From NCBI GenBank assembly GCA_934293375.1, contig CAKQYS010000003.1:62001-126000 (forward strand): 64,000 bases of DNA, written 5' to 3'. The stretch comes from an uncultured Lachnospiraceae bacterium. Its GTDB lineage: Bacteria > Bacillota > Clostridia > Lachnospirales > Lachnospiraceae. The notes below the pieces were generated by a model. The model was given only the letters and a program-made list of their open reading frames with translations. It was not told the DNA's origin and searched no databases. Positions 35,187-43,874 of this stretch are shown here, piece by piece (within the stretch, counting starts at the first letter, position 1; each line of letters opens with the position of its first letter). The translations under genes and the position numbers were made by a program.

Positions 35187-36203
35187 ATGACATTGGGGGA
35201 ATATATAAAGGATAGAAAAATCACCATCATTGTGGCACTGGTATCTTACGGTGTCATGATGATGTTTCTTTTTGCGTTTCAGGTGAACACTGCATTGCCG
35301 GTGGCGTGCAGCATGTTATTTGGGATGACATTTGTGGGGATCATGGCATGGGAATATGGCAGGCGGAAAGCTTTTTATGACAGGCTGCAGGACAATCTTT
35401 CGCAATTGGATAAGAAGTATTTGATTTTGGAAATGCTGTCAAGACCGGACTTTTATGAAGGCCGGCTTCTTTATGAGGATTTGTATGAGATAGATAAGTC
35501 TATGACAGAAAATGTTGCTGCATATAGGAGGCAGCTGGAGGATTTTAAGGAATATATCGAGATGTGGATCCACGAAGCGAAGATCCCTGTTGCAAGTCTT
35601 GTGTTAATGTGTCATAACCATCCTGGGGAAACCGGACAGAAGGGGTTTGAAGAGCAGATTCGGAGATTGGATCGCATGATCGACCAGATCTTATACTATG
35701 TCAGAGCCGAGCATGCCCAAAAGGATTATCATATTCAGGAGTATTCATTGAAAGACATTGTGAAAAAAGTGGCATTGTACAATAAGGATGATATTCTGGG
35801 ATATCATATTGATTTTTCTGTACAGGTAGAGGGTATGGTGATGACGGATGCAAAATGGCTTGCCTTTATAATCAATCAGATTGTGAATAACAGTATCAAG
35901 TATGTGCGAGAGGATGTACAACCGAAAATTACAATATATACTGAATATATAGAAAAAGATATCATGCTGGTGATCGAGGACAATGGCATTGGTATTGATC
36001 CGGCGGATCTGCCACGCGTGTTTGAGAAATCCTTTACAGGGCAGAATGGACGAGATCGTGTGAAGTCGACAGGTATGGGATTATATATTGCAGACCGGTT
36101 GTGCAGACAACTCGGACATAAGATCTCTATGGCATCGGTGCCTGGTGAGGGGACGAGGACGGAGATTATGATCGCACATTTTGATCATGTCAGGCCGGAG
36201 TAA
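35187..36203 (+). CDS. bceS: BceS-like intramembrane-sensing histidine kinase
   Basis: A 338-residue kinase with two N-terminal membrane helices (ITIIVALVSYGVMMMFLFAF and ACSMLFGMTFVGIMAW) separated by only a few residues, so it has no sensing domain of its own. The phosphoacceptor is His129 in EMWIHEAKIPVAS, typical of the BceS group. The ATPase part has FIINQIVNNSIKYV, IEDNGIGID and TGMGLYIADRL. In known systems the partner transporter does the sensing. GAGGAATT precedes the start. Confidence 0.87.
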   Translation: MTLGEYIKDRKITIIVALVSYGVMMMFLFAFQVNTALPVACSMLFGMTFVGIMAWEYGRRKAFYDRLQDNLSQLDKKYLILEMLSRPDFYEGRLLYEDLYEIDKSMTENVAAYRRQLEDFKEYIEMWIHEAKIPVASLVLMCHNHPGETGQKGFEEQIRRLDRMIDQILYYVRAEHAQKDYHIQEYSLKDIVKKVALYNKDDILGYHIDFSVQVEGMVMTDAKWLAFIINQIVNNSIKYVREDVQPKITIYTEYIEKDIMLVIEDNGIGIDPADLPRVFEKSFTGQNGRDRVKSTGMGLYIADRLCRQLGHKISMASVPGEGTRTEIMIAHFDHVRPE

Positions 36204-36222
36204 CATTACAAAATTGTAATGT
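36203..36222. promoter_or_regulatory. BceR-type regulator box upstream of the transporter genes
   Basis: A 20-base inverted repeat with arms ACATTACAA and TTGTAATGT around AA; its core reads TTACA-N4-TGTAA, the known BceR-type binding pattern. A further half-site TGTAATGT follows at 36225-36232. Its centre is about 62 bases before the predicted transcription start, right for an activator. It overlaps the last base of the kinase gene. Confidence 0.75.
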
Positions 36223-36239
36223 TGTGTAATGTTAGAAAT

Positions 36240-36268
36240 GCGACAGCTTCGATTGTGTATTGTAGAAT
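36240..36268 (+). promoter_or_regulatory. Putative promoter of bceAB
   Basis: GCGACA (36240-36245) and TAGAAT (36263-36268) are 17 bases apart. The poor -35 box is what is expected of a promoter that needs the upstream-bound activator. Confidence 0.55.
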
Positions 36269-36377
36269 GCTTACATGAGAGTTGATAATCTAAGACAGGT
36301 TCAAACGATATCTTAGCTCTGGAAGAGTGCAGTTTTGATGCTTGTCTGGGTAAATGGGAGTATGAAAGGAGTATCTC

Positions 36378-37145
36378 ATGGAGAACATTTTAACAATTGA
36401 GCATATTGAAAAATATTATGGAAGCAAGTCGAGCCTGACGAAGGCGTTAGATGATCTGAGCCTTTCGGTAGAGAAAGGTGAGTTTGTAGCGATCATGGGT
36501 GCATCCGGCAGTGGTAAGACGACACTGTTAAATTGTATTTCAACAATTGACCGTGTGACATCAGGACAGATTCTGGTAGGCGGCCGGGACATTACGAAGT
36601 TAAAAGGAAATGATCTGAACAGGTTTCGTAGAGAAGAACTGGGTTTTATCTTTCAGGATTTTAATCTGTTAGATACATTGACGGCATATGAAAATATTGC
36701 ATTGGCATTATCCATTCAGAATGTAGCGGCAAAGGAGATTGCAGCCCGTGTCGATGAGGTGGCGATCGAGCTGGGTGTGGAGGATGTGCTGCAGAAATAT
36801 CCATATCAGATGTCCGGTGGTCAAAAGCAACGTGTTGCAGCTGCCCGTGCGATCGTCACAGAGCCGAAGCTGATCCTGGCAGATGAGCCGACCGGAGCAT
36901 TGGATTCGAAGGCCTCTAAGATGCTTCTTGAGAGAATGTCACGACTGAATCAGACACTTAAAGCAACAATTTTGATGGTAACGCATGATTCCTTTACTGC
37001 AAGCTATGCGGGCAGAGTCATTTTTATCAAGGATGGTAAGATTTTTAATGAGATCCGCAAAGGCGAAAAGAGCAGAAAGCATTTTTTCGAGGAAATCATC
37101 AATGTCATTACTCTGTTAGGAGGTGACATGAGTGATGCTCTTTAA
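36378..37145 (+). CDS. bceA: BceA-like ABC transporter ATP-binding protein
   Basis: A 255-residue ATPase: Walker A GASGSGKTT, Q-loop GFIFQDFNLLDTLTAYENI, signature MSGGQKQR, Walker B LILADEPTGALDSKAS and H-loop VTHD. It drives the permease encoded by the overlapping next gene. BceAB transporters free cell-wall precursors from peptide antibiotics such as bacitracin. AAAGGAGTATCTC is the ribosome site. The last 18 bases overlap the start of the permease gene. Confidence 0.93.
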   Translation: MENILTIEHIEKYYGSKSSLTKALDDLSLSVEKGEFVAIMGASGSGKTTLLNCISTIDRVTSGQILVGGRDITKLKGNDLNRFRREELGFIFQDFNLLDTLTAYENIALALSIQNVAAKEIAARVDEVAIELGVEDVLQKYPYQMSGGQKQRVAAARAIVTEPKLILADEPTGALDSKASKMLLERMSRLNQTLKATILMVTHDSFTASYAGRVIFIKDGKIFNEIRKGEKSRKHFFEEIINVITLLGGDMSDAL

Positions 37146-39228
37146 ATTATCAATGAAAAATATTGGAAAAAGTATAAGAGATTATGCGATTTATTTCTTC
37201 ACACTGATTGTGGGTGTTGCAGTGTTTTATGTGTTCAATGCGATTGAAACGCAGACAGTCATGCTGGATGTAACGAGCAGTACAAGAGAAATTATTAAAC
37301 TGATGGTAAGTATGCTGTCAGGTGTCAGTGTATTTGTGTCCATTATACTTGCCTTCCTGATCGTATATGCGAGTATGTTTTTAATGAAGCGCAGAAAAAA
37401 GGAATTCGGAATCTATCTGACACTCGGTATGGGAAAGCGTAGGATTTCACTGATCCTGTTTTTTGAAACGCTTGTGATCGGTGCGGTTTCTTTGGTGGCA
37501 GGTCTGTTGTTTGGTGTGGGACTGTCACAGGTTATGAGTGTATTTGTTGCAAATATGTTTGAAGCAGACATGACAAAATTTACATTCGTATTTTCTATAT
37601 CAGCCTGTAGGAAAACCATAGTATACTTTAGTATTATGTATCTGGTGGTGATGATTTTCAATACGGTTGTTGTCAGCCGCTGCAGGCTCATTGAGCTGCT
37701 GCAGGCAGGACGATGTTCGGAACAGGTGAAGATGAAGAATCCGTGGGTCTGCACGATCGTTTTTCTTGTCGCATCCGGCTTCCTTGGATATGCATATTAT
37801 ATGGTAACGGAAAAGATCATGGATATGCAGAGAATGGAGGAAATCCTAATCCCTATCGCAATTGGTATCGTGACAACATTTCTGATCTTCTGGTCACTTT
37901 CGGGTCTGTTGCTTCGGATTTTTATGGCCCTTAGAAAGACATATTTTAAGGGGCTTAATAGTTTTACCTTAAGGCAGATCAGCAGCAAGATCAATACAAC
38001 GGTATGTGGGATGTCTATTATCTGTCTGATGTTGTTTGTGACAATCTGTGTACTGGCATCGTGTTTGTCCCTCCGTAATTCACTGGCAATGCAGCTGGAT
38101 GAACTGTGCCCTGTGGATGTTATGATCAATAAGGTCAATCAGAATACGGATGAAATAGAAGATGATCCGAATATGGATCAGGCAAAGTTTGAAGAACAGC
38201 AGCAAATGTCGATTCATGATATGTATGCAGATGCCGGAATTCCGGTTGATACATTGCTTGCAGAAAGCGTGAGTGTACAGGAATATGAGGATGCTGCGTT
38301 TACGATGAGAGATTCGATTGGGACGGCAGCACAGCAGATGGAGAGGGAATATCCGACACTTGTCTGGGATGCGAAGGAACAGATCATATCGTTAAGTGAT
38401 TATAACCGGCTGGCAACATTGTATGGAAAAAAGACTTTTACACTGGATGACAATGAATATATTGTTGTGGCAAATTTTGGTTCTTTTGTTGGGATTCGTG
38501 ATGTGGGTCTGCAGTCGGGTACAGCGATCAGGATATTTGGGCATACCTTATCTCCAAAGTATCACACCTGTGAGGATGGATTTATTGAACCTGCAAGTAA
38601 CGCCTGCAACCTAGGATTTTTTGTGGTGCCGGATGCAGTTGTGAAGGATCAGAATGCCTGTGGAGAGTATCTGATCGGTAATTATGCGGCACAGACGAAG
38701 GAAGAACGATATGCTGCAGATGCACAGCTGATCGGACCGTTTGACAAGACATTGGCAGATGCACACACAAAGAAGATAGATATGCAGTATGTTGCAATCC
38801 GGACAGGGTGCAGGACAGAGGTCTGCGATTCTGCGATCGGTCTGGGTGCGATGGTTTCGTTTATCGGTCTGTATCTTGGGATTATTTTCCTGATCTCAGC
38901 AGCGGCAATTCTGGCATTAAAGGAGTTGTCAGAGAGTGCGGATAATGTGGAACGATATCAGATTCTGAGGAGATTAGGAGCAGATGAAAAGATGATTAAA
39001 CATGCACTGTTTAGACAGATTGGTATTTTCTTCCTGGCACCATTGATCTTAGCAGCGGTGCATTCTATATTTGGTATGAAATTTGCAATGATACTGTTAG
39101 AATCAGTAGGCACAAGTGTAGCCGGGATCTCCATTGTGATCACATTGCTGGTATTAGCCTTTATTTATGGTGGGTATTTTGTACTGACCTATGTATGCAG
39201 TAAAAATATTATCAAAGAGAGAATTTAG
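37135..39228 (+). CDS. bceB: BceB-like ABC transporter permease
   Basis: A 697-residue permease with ten or so membrane helices in the BceB layout: FtsX-type block around residues 50-160 (VSVFVSIILAFLIVYASMFL, LGMGKRRISLIL), further helices, a large extracellular domain of about 220 residues between helices 7 and 8 (roughly 320-545), and three last helices. The outer domain is where BceB proteins recognise the peptide antibiotic or lipid complex. Start at ATG 37135, in line with GGAGGTGAC; GTG 37132 is also in frame. It overlaps bceA. Confidence 0.91.
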   Translation: MLFKLSMKNIGKSIRDYAIYFFTLIVGVAVFYVFNAIETQTVMLDVTSSTREIIKLMVSMLSGVSVFVSIILAFLIVYASMFLMKRRKKEFGIYLTLGMGKRRISLILFFETLVIGAVSLVAGLLFGVGLSQVMSVFVANMFEADMTKFTFVFSISACRKTIVYFSIMYLVVMIFNTVVVSRCRLIELLQAGRCSEQVKMKNPWVCTIVFLVASGFLGYAYYMVTEKIMDMQRMEEILIPIAIGIVTTFLIFWSLSGLLLRIFMALRKTYFKGLNSFTLRQISSKINTTVCGMSIICLMLFVTICVLASCLSLRNSLAMQLDELCPVDVMINKVNQNTDEIEDDPNMDQAKFEEQQQMSIHDMYADAGIPVDTLLAESVSVQEYEDAAFTMRDSIGTAAQQMEREYPTLVWDAKEQIISLSDYNRLATLYGKKTFTLDDNEYIVVANFGSFVGIRDVGLQSGTAIRIFGHTLSPKYHTCEDGFIEPASNACNLGFFVVPDAVVKDQNACGEYLIGNYAAQTKEERYAADAQLIGPFDKTLADAHTKKIDMQYVAIRTGCRTEVCDSAIGLGAMVSFIGLYLGIIFLISAAAILALKELSESADNVERYQILRRLGADEKMIKHALFRQIGIFFLAPLILAAVHSIFGMKFAMILLESVGTSVAGISIVITLLVLAFIYGGYFVLTYVCSKNIIKERI

Positions 39229-39237
39229 CGAAATTAC

Positions 39238-39266
39238 TTGAACTACATAGCCTTCCTGCGTATAAT
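39238..39266 (+). promoter_or_regulatory. Promoter of the MATE gene, inside a terminator hairpin
   Basis: TTGAAC (39238-39243) and a consensus TATAAT (39261-39266) are 17 bases apart. The spacer contains the 5' arm of the terminator hairpin at 39251-39259 and the -10 box sits in its loop. Transcription from here would start near 39273, after the 5' arm. Confidence 0.75.
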
Positions 39267-39301
39267 ATGTTAAGTGATTTGACATAGCAGGAAGGTTTTT
39301 A
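39251..39301 (+). terminator. Terminator hairpin that also covers the MATE ribosome site
   Basis: CCTTCCTGC (39251-39259) pairs with GCAGGAAGG (39287-39295), followed by TTTTTATT. It lies 22 bases after the bceB stop codon. The 3' arm contains AGGAAGG, which is the ribosome site of the MATE gene (ATG 39304). Transcripts reading in from bceB would thus fold, terminate and hide the ribosome site; those from the internal promoter lack the 5' arm. Confidence 0.7.
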
Positions 39302-39303
39302 TT

Positions 39304-40656
39304 ATGGCAAAAGAAAAGAAAATGAATATGTTGGAAGGCTCGATCATGGACAAGCTGTTGCTATTTGCTCTGCCTCTTGCGGCAAGCAGCATATTGCAGC
39401 AGCTCTTTAATTCGGCAGATGTGGCGGTAGCCGGGAAATTTGCCGGACCGGATGCTCTGGCAGCGGTGGGCGGCAATAGTGCAGTCATCAACCTGCTCGT
39501 GAATTTATTTGTTGGTCTGTCGATCGGTGCAAATGTTGTGATAGCGAATTATATAGGCCAGAAAAAACCGGATCAGGCAAAGGAATCTGTACATACAACG
39601 GTGGCACTGTCGATGATATGTGGGTTGATCCTGATGGTGATCGGATTGTTTTCGGCACGGTTTATTTTGGAGCTGATCGATACCCCGGCAGAGACATTAG
39701 ATGCAGCTGTATTGTATTTGAGGATCTATTTCCTGGGTATGCCATTTATTATGTTTTATAATTTTAGTGCGGCAATTCTAAGATCTGTCGGAGATACGAA
39801 GCGTCCGCTATACTGTTTGATCGTATCCGGTATTGTAAATGTGCTATTGAATCTGTTCTTTGTAATTGTATGCAGGATAGATGTGGCGGGTGTTGCCTTG
39901 GCGACAGTGTTGTCAAATGTGATCAGTGCAGGAATGATCCTTTATTATCTGATGCACGCTGAGGATACGATACGGTTTGAACCGGCAAGACTGAAACTTC
40001 ACGGGGATCAGGTGTTAAAGATCATGCGGATTGGTATCCCTGCCGGGTTGCAAGGAATTGTATTCTCATTTTCCAATGTATGCATCCAGTCCGGGATCAA
40101 CAGTCTGGGAAAGCATGCAGTTGCGGGATCTGCCGCGGCGTTGAATTATGAGTATTTTACTTATTTTGTTACGAATGCATTTGCACAGGCAGTTGTTACT
40201 TTTACCAGCCAGAATTACGCTGCAAAGGAGTACGGCCGGTGTAAACGGATATTCAGGCAGTGCATGCTGCTGGGACTTGTGATTACAGCGATGATGAGTA
40301 TTATATTTGTGGGTGCAAATCAGTTCTTTATGGAGATCTATACGAGTGATGCAGAGGCCATCCGTTTTGGTATTATCCGGTTGACACATGTTGAATTGTT
40401 AGAGTGCATGACCTGTTTGTATGAGATCAGTGGCGGAGCACTTCGAGGTATGGGATATTCTTTGCTGCCGTCACTGATGACAGTATTTGGATGTTGTGTT
40501 GTGCGGTTGATCTGGCTGTATACTGTGTTCAAACAGTACCATACATTTGCGGCACTGATGACTGTTTATCCGTTTTCATGGGTTGTTACAACAATTTTGG
40601 TGCTGGGTGCATATTATATTGTACGAGGACATTTATTTAGAAGAAATGCGTCTTGA
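39304..40656 (+). CDS. MATE family multidrug/Na+ antiporter
   Basis: A 450-residue membrane protein with twelve hydrophobic helices in two homologous halves. Family landmarks are LLLFALPLAASSILQQLFNS with ADVAVAGKFAGPDALAAVGG near the start and IVFSFSNVCIQSGINSLGKH at the second half. It expels drugs, toxic cations or metabolites in exchange for Na+ or H+. It follows the antimicrobial-peptide module, which could mean a role in resistance, but the substrate is not visible. The translation signal AGGAAGG is 8 bases before ATG. Confidence 0.92.
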   Translation: MAKEKKMNMLEGSIMDKLLLFALPLAASSILQQLFNSADVAVAGKFAGPDALAAVGGNSAVINLLVNLFVGLSIGANVVIANYIGQKKPDQAKESVHTTVALSMICGLILMVIGLFSARFILELIDTPAETLDAAVLYLRIYFLGMPFIMFYNFSAAILRSVGDTKRPLYCLIVSGIVNVLLNLFFVIVCRIDVAGVALATVLSNVISAGMILYYLMHAEDTIRFEPARLKLHGDQVLKIMRIGIPAGLQGIVFSFSNVCIQSGINSLGKHAVAGSAAALNYEYFTYFVTNAFAQAVVTFTSQNYAAKEYGRCKRIFRQCMLLGLVITAMMSIIFVGANQFFMEIYTSDAEAIRFGIIRLTHVELLECMTCLYEISGGALRGMGYSLLPSLMTVFGCCVVRLIWLYTVFKQYHTFAALMTVYPFSWVVTTILVLGAYYIVRGHLFRRNAS

Positions 40657-40721
40657 TTATGCGGTTTCAGCATGGTATATTTGTGGTAGGAATATAAGAT
40701 AACGAAGCGGAGGAAAATACG

Positions 40722-41324
40722 ATGTACATAACATGTTTGGATCTTGAAGGTGTATTGGTACCGGAGATTTGGATCGCATTTGCACAAGAGACAGGAATTC
40801 CGGAGCTTAAGAAGACAACAAGAGACGAGCCGGATTACGATAAGCTGATGAATTACAGAATTGGTATTCTGAAGGAGCATGGGCTGGGACTTAAGGAGAT
40901 TCAGGAGACAATTGCGAAGATTGATCCGATGCCGGGTGCCAAGGCGTTTTTAGATGAACTGCGTTCCATCTGTCAGGTGATCATTATCAGTGATACTTTT
41001 TCACAGTTTGCAGGACCGTTGATGAAGAAGCTGGGATATCCTACGATCTTTTGTAATGAGCTGGTAGTTGCTGACAGTGGTGAGATTACAGGATTTAAGA
41101 TGCGTTGTGAACAGTCTAAGTTGACCACGGTAAAGGCACTGCAGTCGATTGGATATGACACGATTGCCAGTGGGGACAGCCACAATGATCTTGGCATGAT
41201 CGGTGCCAGCAAGGCAGGATTTTTGTTCCGCTCTACAGATGCTATTAAGGAAGAATACCCACAGTATCCTGCGTATGAGACATACGCAGAATTGATGGAG
41301 GCAATTAAGAAAGCAATGGTATAA
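40722..41324 (+). CDS. thrH: ThrH: phosphoserine phosphatase / homoserine phosphotransferase
   Basis: A 200-residue HAD-superfamily enzyme. The start MYITCLDLEGVLVPEIW carries the ThrH-type motif DLEGVLVPE, where the usual DxDxT is altered to DLEGV. Later motifs are the Ser/Thr loop IIISDTFSQF, a Lys region (CEQSKLTTVKAL) and the metal motif GDSHNDLGMI. ThrH removes phosphate from phosphoserine and can transfer it to homoserine, linking serine and threonine synthesis. The ribosome site is GCGGAGG. The next small gene follows 18 bases later. Confidence 0.9.
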   Translation: MYITCLDLEGVLVPEIWIAFAQETGIPELKKTTRDEPDYDKLMNYRIGILKEHGLGLKEIQETIAKIDPMPGAKAFLDELRSICQVIIISDTFSQFAGPLMKKLGYPTIFCNELVVADSGEITGFKMRCEQSKLTTVKALQSIGYDTIASGDSHNDLGMIGASKAGFLFRSTDAIKEEYPQYPAYETYAELMEAIKKAMV

Positions 41325-41342
41325 GTTCTGGAGGTGTTTGAC

Positions 41343-41645
41343 ATGACGAATATGACCAGCATGGACTGCTATATAAGTGGTTTATATTACTATTATGATA
41401 AGATTGTTTCATCACCGGGTGTGTGTGATGGAGAGGGATTTTCATTGTTATCAGATTTTAAGATAGCGCTGGATGATTTCAATCTGTTCCGTCGGAAGCC
41501 GAATTTTGACAGGCTGTGTCAGACACAGAACAGCTGGTATGTGGATGGTTACCTGAAGGGAATACTAATACAGAATGAAATTGTGGACTATTATGATTGT
41601 ATCAGTGAGTTGATGATGCGTCTGAAACGCTTATTTGGCAGATGA
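41343..41645 (+). CDS. Hypothetical small protein
   Basis: A 100-residue protein without recognised family, starting MTNMTSMDCYISGLYYYYDK. It looks cytosolic and mixed alpha/beta, ending with basic residues (MRLKRLFGR). GGAGG at 41330-41334 is well placed for the ATG at 41343. It follows thrH closely and is followed by a strong terminator, so it is probably the last gene of the thrH transcript. Confidence 0.6.
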   Translation: MTNMTSMDCYISGLYYYYDKIVSSPGVCDGEGFSLLSDFKIALDDFNLFRRKPNFDRLCQTQNSWYVDGYLKGILIQNEIVDYYDCISELMMRLKRLFGR

Positions 41646-41668
41646 TTATTTTCATCAGAAAGAAATGT

Positions 41669-41700
41669 CCCTGCATCTTTAAGATGCAGGGGTATTTTTT
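41669..41700 (+). terminator. Rho-independent terminator after thrH and the small gene
   Basis: CCCTGCATC (41669-41677) and GATGCAGGG (41683-41691) form a 9-bp stem with a TTTAA loop, followed by TATTTTTTT. Confidence 0.88.
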
Positions 41701-41805
41701 TGCATGAAAATAATCCTTGCATAAAATACATCCTTCCGTGCAAAATATTTGAAGAGGTAATCTTGAAAAGAGCTCATAATAGTATGAAAAACGAGGGAAC
41801 AGAAC

Positions 41806-42984
41806 ATGATTCAAAATGGATTTATTTATATTGCGGTACTTATTTTTGTAGCGGCATTGATCGTGAATCTGCCACATATTTTTACAGGGAAAAAGGCAAA
41901 ATTGTTTTTCAGTTTTGCTCCACCGATCGTATTGATGTATCTTGGATTTATGCTTTTGTGTACCGTCCGGTTATGGAATTTAGAGACGACATCAGACACA
42001 TACAGCAATCTTAAGAATCCGATTCTGTATACTATGTTATTTTTGATGCTGCTTCGATGCGATCTGAGAAAGATTATAAAGCTGGGACCCCGAATGCTGT
42101 TTGGCTTTTTTCTCGCAACCGTTTCGATAGGACTTGGATTTATTATATCTTATTGGATGTTTGGTGGAGCACTTGGTGCAGATTCATGGAAAGCATTGGG
42201 TGCATTATGTGGAAGCTGGATGGGCGGCGGAGGCAATATGATGGCGGTGCAGGCAGCACTGAATGTAGATGAAGCAACGATGGCATATGCACTCGTTATG
42301 GATTCTGTTTGTGCCACGATTTATGTTATGTTTCTGCTCTGGATCGTATCGCGTGCAGATCAGCTGAATGATTGGATCGGTGCAGATACCAGAAGGATTG
42401 ATGAGGTTGGGATGGCACTGCAATCACAGATACAGGCTGAGGATAAGAAGCTTACATGGCAGAATATTATGATCCTGCTGGGTAGTGGTTTGCTGGCTTC
42501 CGGTTTGTGTCAGGAACTCGGGGTATGGACTTACAACTATATTCCCTTTTTTGACAAGACAACATGGACTGTATTGTATGTCACTCTGATCGGTGTCCTT
42601 GCGGCATTGACACCATTTGGGAAATTGAGGGGTACGGAAGAATTGTCAACAGTGTTATTGTATACTGTGATTGCATTGATTGCTTCGCGTGCAGATCTTT
42701 TAAGTATTGGAAATGCACCTATATGGCTGTTGGCAGGTTTTGTTATTTTGATCATTCATGTCTTGATCATGGTGGGTGGGGCAAAGTTGTTTCATATTGA
42801 TGTTTTTACATGCTGCGTCGCCTCTCTGGCGAATGTTGGAGGAACTGCAACAGCCCCGGTATTGGCAGGTGCTTATTCCAGTGTGTTGGTTCCGGTTGGA
42901 ATTATCATGGCATTGCTTGGATATGTGGTCGGAACCGGAGGTGGGCTGCTGGTGGCTGAGCTGATGCATATTATAGGAGATTGA
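41806..42984 (+). CDS. DUF819 family membrane protein (YjcL-like)
   Basis: A 392-residue polytopic membrane protein with about twelve hydrophobic helices. Family landmarks: CGSWMGGGGNMMAVQAAL in the first half and VASLANVGGTATAPVLAGA in the second, which look like paired discontinuous helices of a transporter. YjcL/DUF819 proteins are thought to be transporters; the substrate is not known. GAGGG is 8 bases before the ATG. It ends 65 bases before a mobile element. Confidence 0.88.
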   Translation: MIQNGFIYIAVLIFVAALIVNLPHIFTGKKAKLFFSFAPPIVLMYLGFMLLCTVRLWNLETTSDTYSNLKNPILYTMLFLMLLRCDLRKIIKLGPRMLFGFFLATVSIGLGFIISYWMFGGALGADSWKALGALCGSWMGGGGNMMAVQAALNVDEATMAYALVMDSVCATIYVMFLLWIVSRADQLNDWIGADTRRIDEVGMALQSQIQAEDKKLTWQNIMILLGSGLLASGLCQELGVWTYNYIPFFDKTTWTVLYVTLIGVLAALTPFGKLRGTEELSTVLLYTVIALIASRADLLSIGNAPIWLLAGFVILIIHVLIMVGGAKLFHIDVFTCCVASLANVGGTATAPVLAGAYSSVLVPVGIIMALLGYVVGTGGGLLVAELMHIIGD

Positions 42985-43049
42985 TATATCTGATACACTG
43001 GAAAATGAGAGGAAAATGTGATAATCTAATGCACAGAAGATAGATTTAT

Positions 43050-43264
43050 TAGACAATTGCGAAACTCCTTGAAGATGTTGATGTTATGTGCATATTGCAT
43101 AATGTATCGCAGGCACGCTCTCGCTACTTCATCACGCAGCGGTGCTAAACTCAGTCAATGCGTAGCTTGACTTCGTTAAGAACCGGCGTTCTTCAAGTAC
43201 CTGCTTATACATTATGCAATATGCACATAGTCGCAATCGTAATCGAGAGTTTCGCAATTGCCTA
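43050..43264 (+). mobile_element. MITE-like element, copy 1 (215 bp) with 11-bp target duplication
   Basis: The left end TAGACAATTGCGAAACTC (43050-43067) is inverted at the right end, up to CTA at 43262-43264. Inside, a second perfect 23-bp inverted repeat pairs 43086-43108 with 43206-43228 or thereabouts. The flanks are GATAGATTTAT (43039-43049) and GATAAATTTAT (43265-43275), one mismatch in 11, as expected for a target-site duplication. The centre holds ACTCAGTCAATGCG and AAGAACCGGCGTTCTT. It has no transposase and no plausible ORF. A near-identical copy lies at 59319-59534, same orientation. It sits between the DUF819 gene and pncA. Confidence 0.85.
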
Positions 43265-43295
43265 GATAAATTTATATAAACGAGGAGAGAGCGGT

Positions 43296-43838
43296 ATGAA
43301 AAAGATTTTGATTGTAGTGGATATGCAGAATGATTTTATTGATGGTCCGCTTGGAAATGCAGAGTGTCAGGCGGCCGTTCCTCATGTTGTAGATGTGATC
43401 CGGAACGGTATGTATACGAATATTATATTGACGCGGGATACACATCAGAATAACTATTTGGAAACACAGGAAGGAAAGCATCTTCCGGTTGTGCATTGCA
43501 TTGAAAATACGAATGGCTGGCAGATACATCCGGATGTGATGCAGGCAGTGGATGAAGTGATGGGCAGGATGCCGGTGGAGCCTGTGATATTTGACAAGCC
43601 TGCATTTGGCAGTATGGAGCTGGCCGCATGGATCAGGGAACATGTGACGCAGATGGATGAGATCGATCTTGTTGGAGTGTGTACCGGTATTTGTGTGATC
43701 AGCAATGCCATGCTTGCCAAGGCAGCAGCACCGGAGACGAAGATTTGTGTGATTGGCAAAGCGTGTGCATGTGTGACACCTGCATCTCATCAGACAGCTC
43801 TGGACGCAATGAAACTTTGCCAGATTGAGATCGTATAA
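43296..43838 (+). CDS. pncA: Nicotinamidase (isochorismatase-like cysteine hydrolase)
   Basis: Converts nicotinamide to nicotinate. The 180-residue protein shows the Asp9-Lys101-Cys133 triad: VVDMQNDFI, VIFDKPAFGS and GVCTGICVISN. Nicotinamidase rather than another isochorismatase relative is suggested by pncB, the next gene, 36 bases away. Metal ligands of the classic DxHxxxxH type are partly visible in TRDTHQNNY. GAGGAGAG precedes the ATG, 31 bases after the MITE. Confidence 0.88.
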   Translation: MKKILIVVDMQNDFIDGPLGNAECQAAVPHVVDVIRNGMYTNIILTRDTHQNNYLETQEGKHLPVVHCIENTNGWQIHPDVMQAVDEVMGRMPVEPVIFDKPAFGSMELAAWIREHVTQMDEIDLVGVCTGICVISNAMLAKAAAPETKICVIGKACACVTPASHQTALDAMKLCQIEIV

Positions 43839-43874
43839 ATGGGAAAGGTAATACATAGCAGGAGGAAGAAAAGC

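Noticed and set aside
43050..43264. Element considered as a riboswitch or tRNA-like leader for pncA
   Set aside because: A second copy lies upstream of an unrelated gene on the other strand, and both are flanked by different direct repeats, which fits transposition and not a leader RNA.
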